From positions 620,001-684,000 of the forward strand of contig NC_087083.1 of assembly GCF_026151205.1 (NCBI RefSeq): a stretch of DNA of 64,000 bases, in the 5' to 3' direction. A program made the translations under genes and the position numbers. Shown here one piece after another: positions 33,478 to 43,266 of this stretch (positions are counted from its first letter, which is position 1; every line of letters begins with the position of its first letter). Below the pieces are notes generated by a model. The model had not been told where the DNA came from, ran no database searches, and saw nothing but the letters and a program-made list of their open reading frames with translations. Source of the DNA: Bolinopsis microptera (taxonomy: Eukaryota > Ctenophora > Tentaculata > Lobata > Bolinopsidae).

Positions 33478-36400
33478 ATGGACCGTATGGGTAACGCCAG
33501 CGGCGGAGAGACGACAACATCACCCTCCGTAATGTTTACCTCAGCTACAGGACGATCCCTGTTTGCTACACTCCTCATCAGCTTCGCCACCTTTAACATA
33601 CGTGGCCTCGGTTCTTGTGATGATCCAGACGACATCCACAGCAAACGGGAGCAACTGGGTACCGATTGTCTACGGTACGGCATAGATATCTGCGCTATTC
33701 AGGAGACTAAGGTTGTAAAACCGGATTCTTGCAGTCTTAGCAACGGATACAAACTCTTATTGTTTGAGCAGAAAAATGGCCGGCACTATGGACTCGGTTT
33801 TGTTATCAGTCCCCGATTTATTGACTATGTGGTATGCTGGAACAGTATCAGTGATCGAGTAAGCTTTTTGGACCTAGAACTCCCTACAAAATCAGGAAAA
33901 TTTATCAAATGTAGGGTGGTCAATGTATATGGGCCACACAAGAAACTTGCAGAAAATGATCAACAACTGTTGATCAATTTCTACGGCCAAGTTAGGGACG
34001 CTCTAAATGTCCCTGCTAATGTTGAGATATTTGTTTTGGGGGATTTTAATTCAAAGTTGGGAAAAATGACTACTTCAGATAAGGACTTTGGTTTTGGTCG
34101 TTTCATGGGTAAACATGGTATGGGTTTGCGCAACGATATGGGGGAAAACTTGTTAGACTTGTTATCAGAATTTGACCTCTTTGCCTCCAACACTGGTTTT
34201 TATCATCCTGCTCGACATACGACCACCTACACTGGCTGGAGGAAGGACTGGAGTGCCGGGCGAAATAGTAAAAAGACGATCCCGGTCTATTCTCAGATCG
34301 ATTTCATTCTGTGTCGGAGTAGGTCGAAGCCAATGCTACAAGATTCTAGATCTTATGCAGGCACTTTGACATACTCTGATCACAGATTTGTTGTCACTAG
34401 AGTAGACTTTAAGGACATCTGTCTTTGCTATAAACGCCACTCCAAGACATCCTTAAAGTTCAACACCTCTGAACTCACCTCGAACCCCACCATTCAGGTG
34501 AAATATCGTCAATCCTTAGATGATAACTTAAGTAACACTGTTTCTGCTCTGGATCCAAATTCAGACTTGAATGGCTTACTTGAGTCCATAAAGGATGCTG
34601 CAAAATCGTCAATTGGTGTCATCAGACACAGGAAACGTAATCGCAGCGACGATGATGAGGTGAAAAACTTATCTAGCCAGCGTTACTTGTTGAGACAGCA
34701 GCTTAATGATAACCAGTCTTTAGACAGAACCTCACTTAGATCATCTATTAACTGCCTCACCAATCAGATCAAGCAGAGACTTTCTAACATACGATCAGCT
34801 GCTGCTGATGCTATCTGTAATACCATCAGTTCAACAACAGATAGTAAGAAAATGTTTGAAGCTGTTCGAACCCTGAACTTACCTAAAGCCCCTTCTTGTA
34901 TTGGTGTTCATGATGAGAAAGGGTGCAATATTGCAACAGACACTGGTAAAGCTGCCGTAGTTGCTAAGTACCTTGAGCAACAACTTACTCGTGATGAAGC
35001 ACCTTTAGAACCTTTTGTAGGACCTCCTCGCCCACTAGTTAAGCCATTCACTAGTGAAGAAATCGGATCAGCTGCCAGAAGTCTCAAAAATGGTCGAGCT
35101 AACGGCCCAGATGGAATTCCTAACGAGCTTCTCAAGTATTCTACTGGATCAGTACACAGACGTTTTGCAGACATTATCAATAGAAGCTTCGAGACCAATT
35201 CCTACCTTGACCCCATTGGACAGGCAAACATTACCCCCTTACAGAAGCCAAATAAGCCCATTGGTCCAGTGAAGAATCTACGACCCCTCACTCTCTCAAA
35301 TGCTGTTAGAAAGATTCTTTCAATGGCAACCTTGAAGAGAATTGAGAATAAAGTCAATGCCTTCACTGGTCCATGGCAATGTGCTTACAAGCAGGGTAGA
35401 TCATGTGCTGACATTGTATGGTGCCAGCGTGTGATGTTATCAGTTGTCCAGAGGAAGAGGTGGGAATACCATCGTATGGGGATCGATATGTCTAGTGCCT
35501 TTGACACTATACGACGATCTACCATCCTCGATCTTCTTGTTGAGTGTGGCTGTGATGATGACGAAGTCCGTTTGGTAAGACTTTTGCTTTCCAACACCAA
35601 GCTCAAAGTCAATATCAACGGTACACTGTCTGCTGAATTCCAGAGTTTTCTCGGTGCATTCCAAGGTGACTGTCTGTCTGGATGTTTGTTCACACTTGTC
35701 TTAGCGGGTGCCTTGCGTGACCTCCGTAACAGGCTTGAAACTGCAATGAATAGGCCTAACCCACCTATCACCGATATCGGTCTTCCACTTGACAGTGAGT
35801 ATGCTGATGATATCGACTTCAATGATGAAGATGAGGACAATTTGAGGGAGCTGTTGCCTATTGCAACAGAAGTCCTTAAAGATTGGAATCTCTTCGTTAA
35901 CGAAGACAAAACTGATTTCACTCATGTGTACTTAGCTGAAAAGGGAGCTAAAGACGATCAGGGTAAGCCAATTGCAGGGAACGAGCTCTGGAGAAAGAGT
36001 ATCACGCTTGGCTCCATGCTTTGTAGTAAGGAGGACATCTCTAGAAGGATATGTCTGGGATATGCCGCGTTTAACAAATACAAGAAAGCTTGGAACCATA
36101 AGATCCCTCTGAGCAAGAGGCTTCTGTTGTATGAGGCTCTGGTAGTATCCGTTTTAATGTACAATTCATCTTGCTGGGCTGCCCCTAAATCAGTATTGGA
36201 AAAACTAGATATTGCTCACAGACGTCATCTGCGATCAATTTTGAATTACAAATACCCTCACATCATTTCCAACAAGAACTTGTATAAACGCTGCAATAGC
36301 GAACCATTGTCAGCTAAAGTGGCTCGTAGTCGGTGGAGGATGCTCGGACATGTACTGCGTGGGCCTACAGATGGTCCAGCCTATTCGTCGCTTGTTTTTG

Positions 36401-36576
36401 CTGTTAACACCTTACAGCTTCAAGGGCGGCGTGGAAGACCGCAGTCAAACCTTTTCTCACTGATTCTACACGACCTTAGTGTTCGAAAATTATCGTTAAA
36501 TAATTTATGTGATTTAAACAGTTTAACTTTAATCGCTCAGAATAGAGTTAAATGGAGAAGTATGCAAATTGCATGA
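33478..36576 (+). CDS. APE endonuclease-reverse transcriptase (non-LTR type) inside a DNA transposon
   Basis: 1,032 codons without a break. N-terminal APE-like nuclease (residues about 35-320): SFATFNIRGLG, CAIQETKV, VVNVYGPH, VLGDFNSKLG, QIDFILCR, TYSDHRFV (catalytic Asp/His). The RT domain (about 520-830) has NLRPLTLSN, MGIDMSSAFDTIRR (motif A), GAFQGDCLSGCLFTL (motif B) and SEYADDIDF (motif C, about residue 774). The C-terminal region has RRHLRSILNYKYP, SRWRMLGHVLRGPTDGP and LQGRRGRPQSN, a linker common in several LINE clades. All catalytic residues that I can check are present. It starts 30 bp after the transposase stop, with an acceptor-like TTTCTATTTTCCAG in between. There is no poly-A or microsatellite tail before the right TIR. 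I cannot assign the LINE clade. Confidence 0.9.
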   Translation: MDRMGNASGGETTTSPSVMFTSATGRSLFATLLISFATFNIRGLGSCDDPDDIHSKREQLGTDCLRYGIDICAIQETKVVKPDSCSLSNGYKLLLFEQKNGRHYGLGFVISPRFIDYVVCWNSISDRVSFLDLELPTKSGKFIKCRVVNVYGPHKKLAENDQQLLINFYGQVRDALNVPANVEIFVLGDFNSKLGKMTTSDKDFGFGRFMGKHGMGLRNDMGENLLDLLSEFDLFASNTGFYHPARHTTTYTGWRKDWSAGRNSKKTIPVYSQIDFILCRSRSKPMLQDSRSYAGTLTYSDHRFVVTRVDFKDICLCYKRHSKTSLKFNTSELTSNPTIQVKYRQSLDDNLSNTVSALDPNSDLNGLLESIKDAAKSSIGVIRHRKRNRSDDDEVKNLSSQRYLLRQQLNDNQSLDRTSLRSSINCLTNQIKQRLSNIRSAAADAICNTISSTTDSKKMFEAVRTLNLPKAPSCIGVHDEKGCNIATDTGKAAVVAKYLEQQLTRDEAPLEPFVGPPRPLVKPFTSEEIGSAARSLKNGRANGPDGIPNELLKYSTGSVHRRFADIINRSFETNSYLDPIGQANITPLQKPNKPIGPVKNLRPLTLSNAVRKILSMATLKRIENKVNAFTGPWQCAYKQGRSCADIVWCQRVMLSVVQRKRWEYHRMGIDMSSAFDTIRRSTILDLLVECGCDDDEVRLVRLLLSNTKLKVNINGTLSAEFQSFLGAFQGDCLSGCLFTLVLAGALRDLRNRLETAMNRPNPPITDIGLPLDSEYADDIDFNDEDEDNLRELLPIATEVLKDWNLFVNEDKTDFTHVYLAEKGAKDDQGKPIAGNELWRKSITLGSMLCSKEDISRRICLGYAAFNKYKKAWNHKIPLSKRLLLYEALVVSVLMYNSSCWAAPKSVLEKLDIAHRRHLRSILNYKYPHIISNKNLYKRCNSEPLSAKVARSRWRMLGHVLRGPTDGPAYSSLVFAVNTLQLQGRRGRPQSNLFSLILHDLSVRKLSLNNLCDLNSLTLIAQNRVKWRSMQIA

Positions 36577-36989
36577 CTTTTGTTTGAGAAAGATTAGGGG
36601 ACAGAAATGTTTACTCTGTTTACTATCTGTTTCTTAGAGCTTTTGTTTATATATATATAGTCACTAAACGGATTTTTTTCTGTTCTTTGGGAGATTGATG
36701 CAATCGTATAAAATTAATGCCGTATAAAAAATATCCGTACAAAACTCGTGACGTACAAATATTCTGTACTAAGGTATGCGGAAAGCTGATGAACTATTGA
36801 CTTATCCGACTTATGATCAGTGATAACATTACACTAATTGGTATCCCCTATTAGTGCTAAAGGGGTTGAAATCAAATTATATATCAGCCGTTCATCTTTT
36901 TACATTTAAGTTTAACTAAAACTAAAAGTTTACATAAGCTGTTATGCTGTAAAACTAAAGAGTAAGACAGTTGCGTGACAAAGGCCCTC

Positions 36990-37290
36990 CGCAAACCGCA
37001 AACCCCGCTATGCGGCGCCATCAATCATTTGATTTTGCAGCAAAATGTACAATATCCCGGACAATTTAACGTTCGGTCGATGCAAAAAATATTTGGGATT
37101 ACAAAAAGCTCCAAGGGGCTGTGATAGTAGTAGTAGTATGGGGCACCAAAAAAGACCCGACCTCTTTTTTAAACTTGAAGGACCAAAACTTTGAAACTGT
37201 TTCTTATCTGAATTATAGTCACGTTCAGATTATGGAAACTTAATTAAAATGTCGATGATATGGGGCTGGTTATCTTGATAGTGCCAATGG
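36990..37290. repeat. Duplicated upstream unit, part 1
   Basis: Contains GGCCCTCCGCAAACC..CTATGCGGCGCCATCAATC, TTAACGTTCGGTCGATGC and TTTTTTAAACTTGAAGGACC, which recur at about 39110-39150, 39860-40070 and 40080-40160. Non-coding. Confidence 0.55.
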
Positions 37291-37295
37291 AATCG

Positions 37296-37590
37296 GGGAA
37301 GGTACACGACATCTGTCCGACAGCGACATCTGTCCGACAGCACTATTTTCTTGTGTTTGAAGTGATATCTCAAATTTGGCACATAGAAATTCACCCGAAC
37401 TTGCACAAATTATTTGTCTTAACTCTTAAAGCTATCTTACCACTAAATAGTTTCAAGAAATTAATCGTATCGTTGGATCTCCAGATATATGCCTTGGAAT
37501 TTCACTGCAAACCACCGAATTGGAGATATTTTTTGTGTTTAAGGTGATATCTCAAATTTGGCACATGGAAACTCGAACAGATGTCGCCCA
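37296..37590 (-). mobile_element. Small derivative of the Foldback-type satellite monomer
   Basis: Two degenerate monomers (GTGTTTGAAGTGATATCTCAAATTTGGCACATAGAAATT and a second copy about 170 bp later; the unit is the same as in 50.8-55.3 kb). The left edge is CGACATCTGTCCGACAG repeated twice and the right edge is CGAACAGATGTCGCC, sequences also found at the inner edges of the arms of the large element (52629-52677 and 53395-53447). Confidence 0.6.
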
Positions 37591-37599
37591 ATCAACAGG

Positions 37600-38100
37600 G
37601 AACTACCTATGGTCGAAAATGAGGACCTTAACTGCCTTCACATTTTTAATCGTGAAAGTATAATGGAGAGCATCTAAAGGAGACGGCGGAGAAGGAAATA
37701 ATCAATTAGCGACACGATTCGCGAATAAACAATTCGCATATACGTATATGCTTCGAACTTTTTCAGCCGTACGTGATATATTAAGTACAGAATACGAAAA
37801 ACGCGTTTACAAGACGCCAGACGGAAGTCTTGTAAACGCAGGACTTGTAAATAAACACTGATAGGGGGCTGATAGGGGGTACCAATTAGTGTAATTTTAT
37901 CACTGATCATATGTCGGATAAGTCAATAGTTCATCAGCTTTCCGCATATTAGATTTTGGAGAAATTAGGAAGAAAAATAAACCTAGGTTCTCCCATCCCG
38001 CCCAACCTCATGATTCAATTTACTTGTTGCTTTACTGTTTGTTCTTCCGTCTGGCGTCTTGTAAACGAAATTAAACAATTCGAGTCACGATTCGCGAATG
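37600..38100 (-). repeat. Inverted copy of the hemopexin-gene upstream region holding the empty transposon site
   Basis: On the minus strand it reads through GCCAGACGGAAGAACAAACA, the TTGGGCGGGATGGGAGAAC block, CTCCAAAATCTAATATGCGG and on into AAGCTGATGAACTATTGAC, joining without interruption the two sequences that flank the transposon at 32821-36774. Confidence 0.8.
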
Positions 38101-38139
38101 AACAATTCGCATACCTTATCAGGTCCTAGCGTTCATCTT

Positions 38140-38350
38140 AATGTCTACCTGTACTGGGGACCCCAGGCTATTATGTTTATAAACACGAATAAAGATTCGG
38201 TTAACGGGTGATACTCGTAAAATATCTGTTCCATATATTAGGACCGTCGACGAGTCCAACTCGGCCGGCGCGCGTCCTGGTAGGTTGTAAACCTACAAAG
38301 ATTCGGCGGAATGACACTGACAGGCTGAGCGCCGCCCAGTAATGTCCGTT
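38140..38350 (+). mobile_element. MITE-1 interrupted by MITE-2
   Basis: MITE-1 starts near 38148 (ACTGGGGACCCCAGGCT) and ends with GCGCCGCCCAGTAA near 38343. It is split at AAAGATTCGG (38191-38200), which is repeated at 38297-38306 on the far side of a 96-bp MITE-2 (38201-38296; TTAACGGGTGATACTCG to GGTTGTAAACCTAC). The 10-bp duplication is exact. Confidence 0.8.
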
Positions 38351-38712
38351 CAAATAAAGTCCGTTCATTTAAGGTCCGTTCAAGTTAAAGTCTGTTGAAT
38401 TTTTTTTCAAAAATTTTCCATTTCGAACTTTTCGAACATTTCGAACCCATTTGATGAAGTTGATATGTGACATAAGACACTGATCATGAACACATATTTC
38501 AACATGTTTACTGCTTAACGACTGCTTTTATTGCTTACTGTATGAAAAATGGATTTAAAAATCATTTGCTAAAATTTTTAAAAATGTCAAAAAAAGATGA
38601 AAAAATTCGGATTTTTGATGGTTTTGAATGCCTTCTATCTAGCTTTCATATTAATGTCCGTTCACAATTATGTTCGTTTATTTAATGTCCGTCCAAATAA
38701 GGTCCGATAAGG
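38339..38712. repeat. Block edged by GTCCGTTCAAATAA-type 15-bp repeats
   Basis: Three to four tandem copies of a 15-bp unit (GTCCGTTCA.(A/T)TAA(A/G)) at 38343-38400 and again at 38655-38712, in the same orientation, with AT-rich unique sequence between. Too short for a coding element. Confidence 0.5.
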
Positions 38713-40200
38713 TATATCACGTACGGCTGAAAAATTTGAAATACAAAATACGGAAATTTACAAGACGCCAGACTAACAAACAGTAAAGCAACAAGGAAGT
38801 CGAAGAAATTTGTTTCAGAACACTCAAACAGGCAGATGTATTTGAATCATGAGATTAAGAGATCGGTTTTTAATTGAATCATGAGATTGGGCGGGATCAT
38901 AGAAGAACTTAAGGTTTCTTTTTATCTTCCTAATTTCTCTGAATTATCCGACTTATGATTAATGATAACATTACACTAATTGGTACCCCCTATCAGCCCC
39001 CTATCAGTGCTAGGGGGGTTGAAATCAAATTATATATCAGCCGTTTATTTTTTTACATTTAACTAGAAGTTTACAAAAGCTGTGATGCTGTAAAGACATG
39101 AGTTGCGTGATGCAAAGGCCCTCCGCAAACCCCGCTATGCGGCGCCATCAATCGTTCGATATTTTTCATATTATTTACAGTTACGATCAAGCAATAAATA
39201 TAAAGTATTGCACCTAGCGATCGGCATTTAATTGAATCATGAGATTGGGCGGGATAGAAGAACGTGAGGTTTCCTCTTCTTCCTAATTTCTCCATTTACC
39301 TGGGGACCTCAGGCTATCATGTTTATAAATATAGAGATTAGGCGGAATGACAGGCTGAGCGCGGCCCAGTAAATTATTTACAGTTACGATCAAGCAATCT
39401 TACTATATATAAAGCGAGACGATATATATGGTTCCGTACCATTTTACTGACACCACGGCATCAACTTTAACGCGACTTTCCGCAAAAACCGTAAAAAATA
39501 TACAACTGAAACTTTGTTGACTGGGTCAAATGCTTTAATGGCCTCCAAATCAGCAAGAAAAAATAAAAAATTGGCCTTGGTCAAGAAATAGGAGTTTTAG
39601 AGCCCAAAATTTGGACTCCCAAGTGGTGTCAAAAACGCGAATTAAATAGGTGATAATTATTTTAGTCTCTTGAGTCTTGACACCATTTTAGGGTTATACG
39701 GGTTCCTGCTAGTAAATATAAAGTATTGCACAGCGATCGGTATTTAATTGAATCATGAGATTGGGCGGGATAGAAGAACGTAAGGTTTCCTCTTCTTCCT
39801 AATTTCTCCATTTAACTAGACATTTATGCATAATGCTGTTATGCTGTAAAACTAAAGAGCAACAGACAAAGGCTCTCCGCAAACCCAGCTAGCTAATGCT
39901 ATGCAGCGCCATCAATCATCCGATGTTGCAGAAAAATGTACCATATACCAGGCAATTTAACGTTCGGTCGATGCGAAAAATAATTAGGATTACAAAAAGC
40001 TCCGAGGGGCATCAAAAAATACCAGACTTCTTTTTTAAACTTGAAGGACCAAAGGCAAAGGGCGCCAAATGGTAAAGTTATGCAATTACAAAAAGTTCCA
40101 AGGGCATCAAAAATACCAGACTTCTTTAATTTTTTTAACTTGAAGGACCAAAGGGCCCCAAATGGTAACGTTATGCAATTACATTTTCAACGATCTCATT
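38713..40200. repeat. Further degenerate copies of the upstream unit
   Basis: At least three partial copies of the block containing ATTGAATCATGAGATTGGGC (38868, 39230, 39748) and of the TTAACGTTCGGTCGATGC/AACTTGAAGGACC block (39955-40160). A MITE-1 lies at 39296-39372. Copies are direct, diverged and scrambled. No gene. Confidence 0.55.
39296..39372 (+). mobile_element. MITE-1 copy
   Basis: TTACCTGGGGACCTCAGGCT to GAGCGCGGCCCAGTAA, 77 bp. No flanking duplication is visible, so the surroundings have been rearranged. Confidence 0.75.
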
Positions 40201-41190
40201 TAATGACTTCCTAGATCGAGCGCACGTTAGCATGATATTGATATTGATAATGATATACGATATATATATATACAAGACGCATATCTGATATCACAAGCAA
40301 CATGACAAGTCACGTGCGAGGGGCAAACCTACCATGACACCCAACCATCATGTTTCTTGACGAAGATGGTATTGGTAGGGACTCAGTGTCACTGTTTCTT
40401 AAAATCGCAGGTACGTTTTCTCAAAAACGTTTATAATCGTTCGGAGGTAATGCATAATGCAATTTATTCTTGTTCCTAAGAATTGTAAATTTGATTCTTT
40501 TCAGCTTCAGTACTGTCAGTACTACAGTTTGATCACTGATAGAATATCGAAGAGGGAATGAGAGAAAAGACAATTTTTTTGAGAAAAGACAATTTTATTA
40601 TTTATCACCAATTCAATACATAATCAATAAATATATATCCGCATAAATTTGATTTAAAATGAAATGATACAAGTATGCTAGCAGCTAGCGCGCTTGTATT
40701 TGATCAATATAGTTATACAATTACACGCTGTTAAAATGGGTCTCAATGAAAATGACAGTTACGAGTTTCGGAACAATTACTTTTTGTCAACATTTAATTT
40801 GCGATATCCTCCCCGATAACATTAACCATTTAATTTAAACATGTCGACCTTTTTAGGGCGGATCAAATCTGAGCGGCAAAAATTATCGATGGCTCTAATA
40901 ATATTGTAAAAGAAGAAAAATTTGCTTAGATATTAATAGCCGTAGGGTAGACCTTCAAATGACAATGATATGTTCATGTTATTATTAATGTTAGTACCGA
41001 TTATATTTAAAGTGCCGTTATAGCACCGGGATTCGTACCTGTTTTTATAAATGATTAATATAATTCGAACGATAACACTAACAGTAACAGTAGATTTGCT
41101 ACTATCCTGCCCCAAAAAAAAAGCTTGATTTGCTCATAGTCATAATGTCCAGTTTTAGCCTTAGGCCTAGGGTATTTAGGGTATTACGAG
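40201..41190. other. Unassigned spacer
   Basis: AT-rich, no supported gene. The open frame at 40933-41115 on minus is short and without motifs. Confidence 0.35.
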
Positions 41191-41472
41191 GCCGTGAAGC
41201 AGTGGCGTAACGTTGCCTGTTCACTGTTACCCCCCCCCCCCCCCCCCCCCCCCCCCCCGCCGAAAAAAGCGCCCCTCTGTTGGCGCCCCCTCCCCTTTTG
41301 GTTCCCTCCTTAAAAATAAAATTGAACAAATTAGGTGATTTTAGAGGATACGCCGGTAAAATCTTTAAAAAAGTGTGTATCTAGAAGTAGAGCATAACGC
41401 GCAGTTTTGCTATTACTTAACTTTTAGTTAAGTTTTCGAAATTTTCCCACATTCAATTTCAAACGACGATTT

Positions 41473-41503
<31 letters not shown>

Positions 41504-41588
41504 GCGTCAGCGGGGCTATGCTATAGATACACACTTTTTTAGAGATTTTACCGGCACATCCTTTGTAGGTTTATTGCAGGTTTATAAC

Positions 41589-41940
41589 TTAACGGGTGAT
41601 ACTCGTAAAATATCTGTTCCATTTACCTCAGGCTATTATGTTCATAAACATAATATAGAAATTTGGCGGAATGACAGGCTGAGCGCGGCCCAGTAACTGT
41701 TCCATATATTGACGACGAGTCCAACTCGTCAACCTACAAGTTTATAACCTACCACTACCAAAACGCTTACTGGGCAGCGCTCAGCCTGTCATTCCGCCTA
41801 ATCTCTATTAACTCTATTTAACAACATTAAAGCCTGGGGTCCTCAGGTAACCAAGACGCACGCCGAGTTGGACTCGTCGACGGGATCCTGATATTTGAAA
41901 CAAATATTTTACGAGTATCACCTTGCTACACGTTGTAATT
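41589..41940. mobile_element. Two MITE-2 copies in inverted orientation, each carrying a MITE-1
   Basis: MITE-2 (TTAACGGGTGATACTCGTAAA start at 41589) is interrupted by MITE-1 at 41623-41696, flanked by CTGTTCCAT (41614-41622 and 41697-41705). The second, inverted MITE-2 is interrupted by MITE-1 at 41767-41850, flanked by CCAAAACGC/CCAAGACGC (41758-41766 and 41851-41859, one mismatch). Confidence 0.78.
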
Positions 41941-41957
41941 GTATACCTCTAGCACTC

Positions 41958-41976
41958 GTGCACGCGAAGCGTGCAC
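41958..41976. repeat. GTGCACGC hairpin with GAA/TTC loop
   Basis: A perfect 8-bp stem GTGCACGC/GCGTGCAC with a 3-nt loop. The same 19-mer in reverse complement is at 60172-60190. Confidence 0.6.
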
Positions 41977-42110
41977 GCCGCGGCCGGCCACGCGCGATCA
42001 AATGGGGTTACAGTGTGTGTCAAGTATCACTCGTTAACATATCCTATATTAAAATCACCTAATTTGTTCAATTTTATTTTCAGGGAGGGGGCGCCAACAT
42101 GAAGTACTTG

Positions 42111-42517
42111 AACAGGGGCCCAGGAACCCTGACCGGATGGGGCTTAACTTTGAAAGGAAAAGAGTTGGAGACATCCGGTTTTTTGTAACATGTTCCTCTT
42201 TTAAAAGTAACGTTACCTCTCCAGGAGGAAAATTCAAGACAACGTAATTGTTGAGTTATCTCAAAATCTCCAGAAAAGTCCCCTTTCGGGCCGATCAAAA
42301 GTTTCGGTCGCGCTAAATCACTCTACAGTCGATTTTCTTATTTCATCACTTTTAGTTTCGCATTGGATAAAGCACATGTTATATCCGCGCGTTACGTGTG
42401 ATCATATTTAATCCTGATTTCCCAATTACGTTTCTACTACATGCAGCTTTATACTTTGGATTTCAAACTTCGAGTTTTCGTCAACAGTCAATAATTATCC
42501 ATGATTCATCTGCATCT
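42111..42517. other. Unassigned, possibly old repeat
   Basis: A minus-strand open frame at 42080-42298 has a protein-like stretch (PGPLFKYFMLAPPP), but no family that I can name. I treat it as repeat-derived. Confidence 0.3.
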
Positions 42518-43072
42518 AGGGGGTGCACCATAAAAATAAACTTGCTTGGATTTTAAAAATTTTTGTACCATTGTTTTTTAGAGACTGTGAGAATTTTCAC
42601 AATACCAAATTTGTCATACCTTTTTGGCAAGATCAGTGAGTTTCGCCTAGGTGCCATATTTGATGGTGCGCGGCTTCTGGAGCAAAATTAGCTGTAAAAG
42701 TCGCGTAATTTGACCACATTTGACCAAATTCGTTGATTTTTGTCGTATTATTTGGACATATCTTCAGTTCCTTGAATGAGATCATTCTGAAAATTGGCGA
42801 CAACCTTCCAATAGGGCTTTCACGACTGTCCGAAAAATTTGGTGGATATCGGAGTTGATATAGTGATCAAAATGGGGCAAAATACGCTGCTTTTCGCTGT
42901 AACATAATGTCTAATGGTTGGATATGCTATAAACTTTTCGGACACTTTCCTTGTAAGTCTATGAGTAAGCTTACCAATTTTTGTTGCAATCGGAGGTTGG
43001 GAAGGATACTTAATATCTATTTCATATTTGTTTGAAGAAAATTGTGCTGGCCGAAATTAGCGCTAAAAAACC
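42518..43072 (+). repeat. Repeat R1, copy 2
   Basis: Direct copy of 22407-22960 with scattered substitutions and one roughly 6-bp indel near 43020. Confidence 0.75.
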
Positions 43073-43266
43073 ATCCTACAGTCGGCACGCGCGGCTCACT
43101 GTCGATGGCGCACTACCTACTGCATCAGTGCCACTTGTGTTATACCTTAAATGTAGTTATGAGTTATAATCCTATAAGTTTAATGAATAGCTGTTAAAAA
43201 TGTTGATCCTCATTTGCTCGCAGGTGTACTGACATATGCTATAGGTACAAATAGAATTGTAATCAA

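Larger units (their letters stand above)
32821..36774 (+). mobile_element. TIR DNA transposon (TA target) carrying a DDE fragment and a LINE-type ORF
   Basis: The ends are inverted repeats: CCTTAGTACACAATATTTAT at 32821, and on the other strand CCTTAGTACAGAATATTTGT ending at 36774; 24 of the first 27 positions match. The left flank ends ..CTAATA and the right flank starts TATGCGG. An uninterrupted copy of the same target in inverted orientation (about 37920-38060) reads CTAATATGCGG, so the insertion duplicated TA, the hallmark of Tc1/mariner/pogo transposons. Contents: DDE transposase C-terminal part (32917-33447), then a 1,032-codon APE-RT ORF (33478-36576). Both TIRs are followed by internal CGTATAAA repeats. 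Confidence 0.88.
41191..42110. repeat. Nested repeat block: split inverted repeat, foldback, two 29-C tracts
   Basis: Outer inverted pair: GGCGCCCCCTCCC.. to ..AACAAATTAGGTGATTTTA at 41291-41345 and its reverse complement at 42046-42094. Inside is a foldback with arms of about 40 bp (41352-41396 and 41516-41555; GGTAAAATCT.TAAAAAAGTG). Runs of exactly 29 C lie at 41230-41258 (outside the foldback) and 41475-41503 (in its loop). Two MITE-2 bodies with MITE-1 insertions follow (41589-41940). Confidence 0.65.

Noticed and set aside
35385-35921. Long minus-strand open frame (178 codons) opposite the APE-RT ORF
   Set aside because: Antisense shadow: low-complexity Ser/Arg composition and overlaps RT motifs A to C.
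42080-42298. Protein-like minus-strand frame
   Set aside because: No recognisable family and embedded in repeat-derived sequence.
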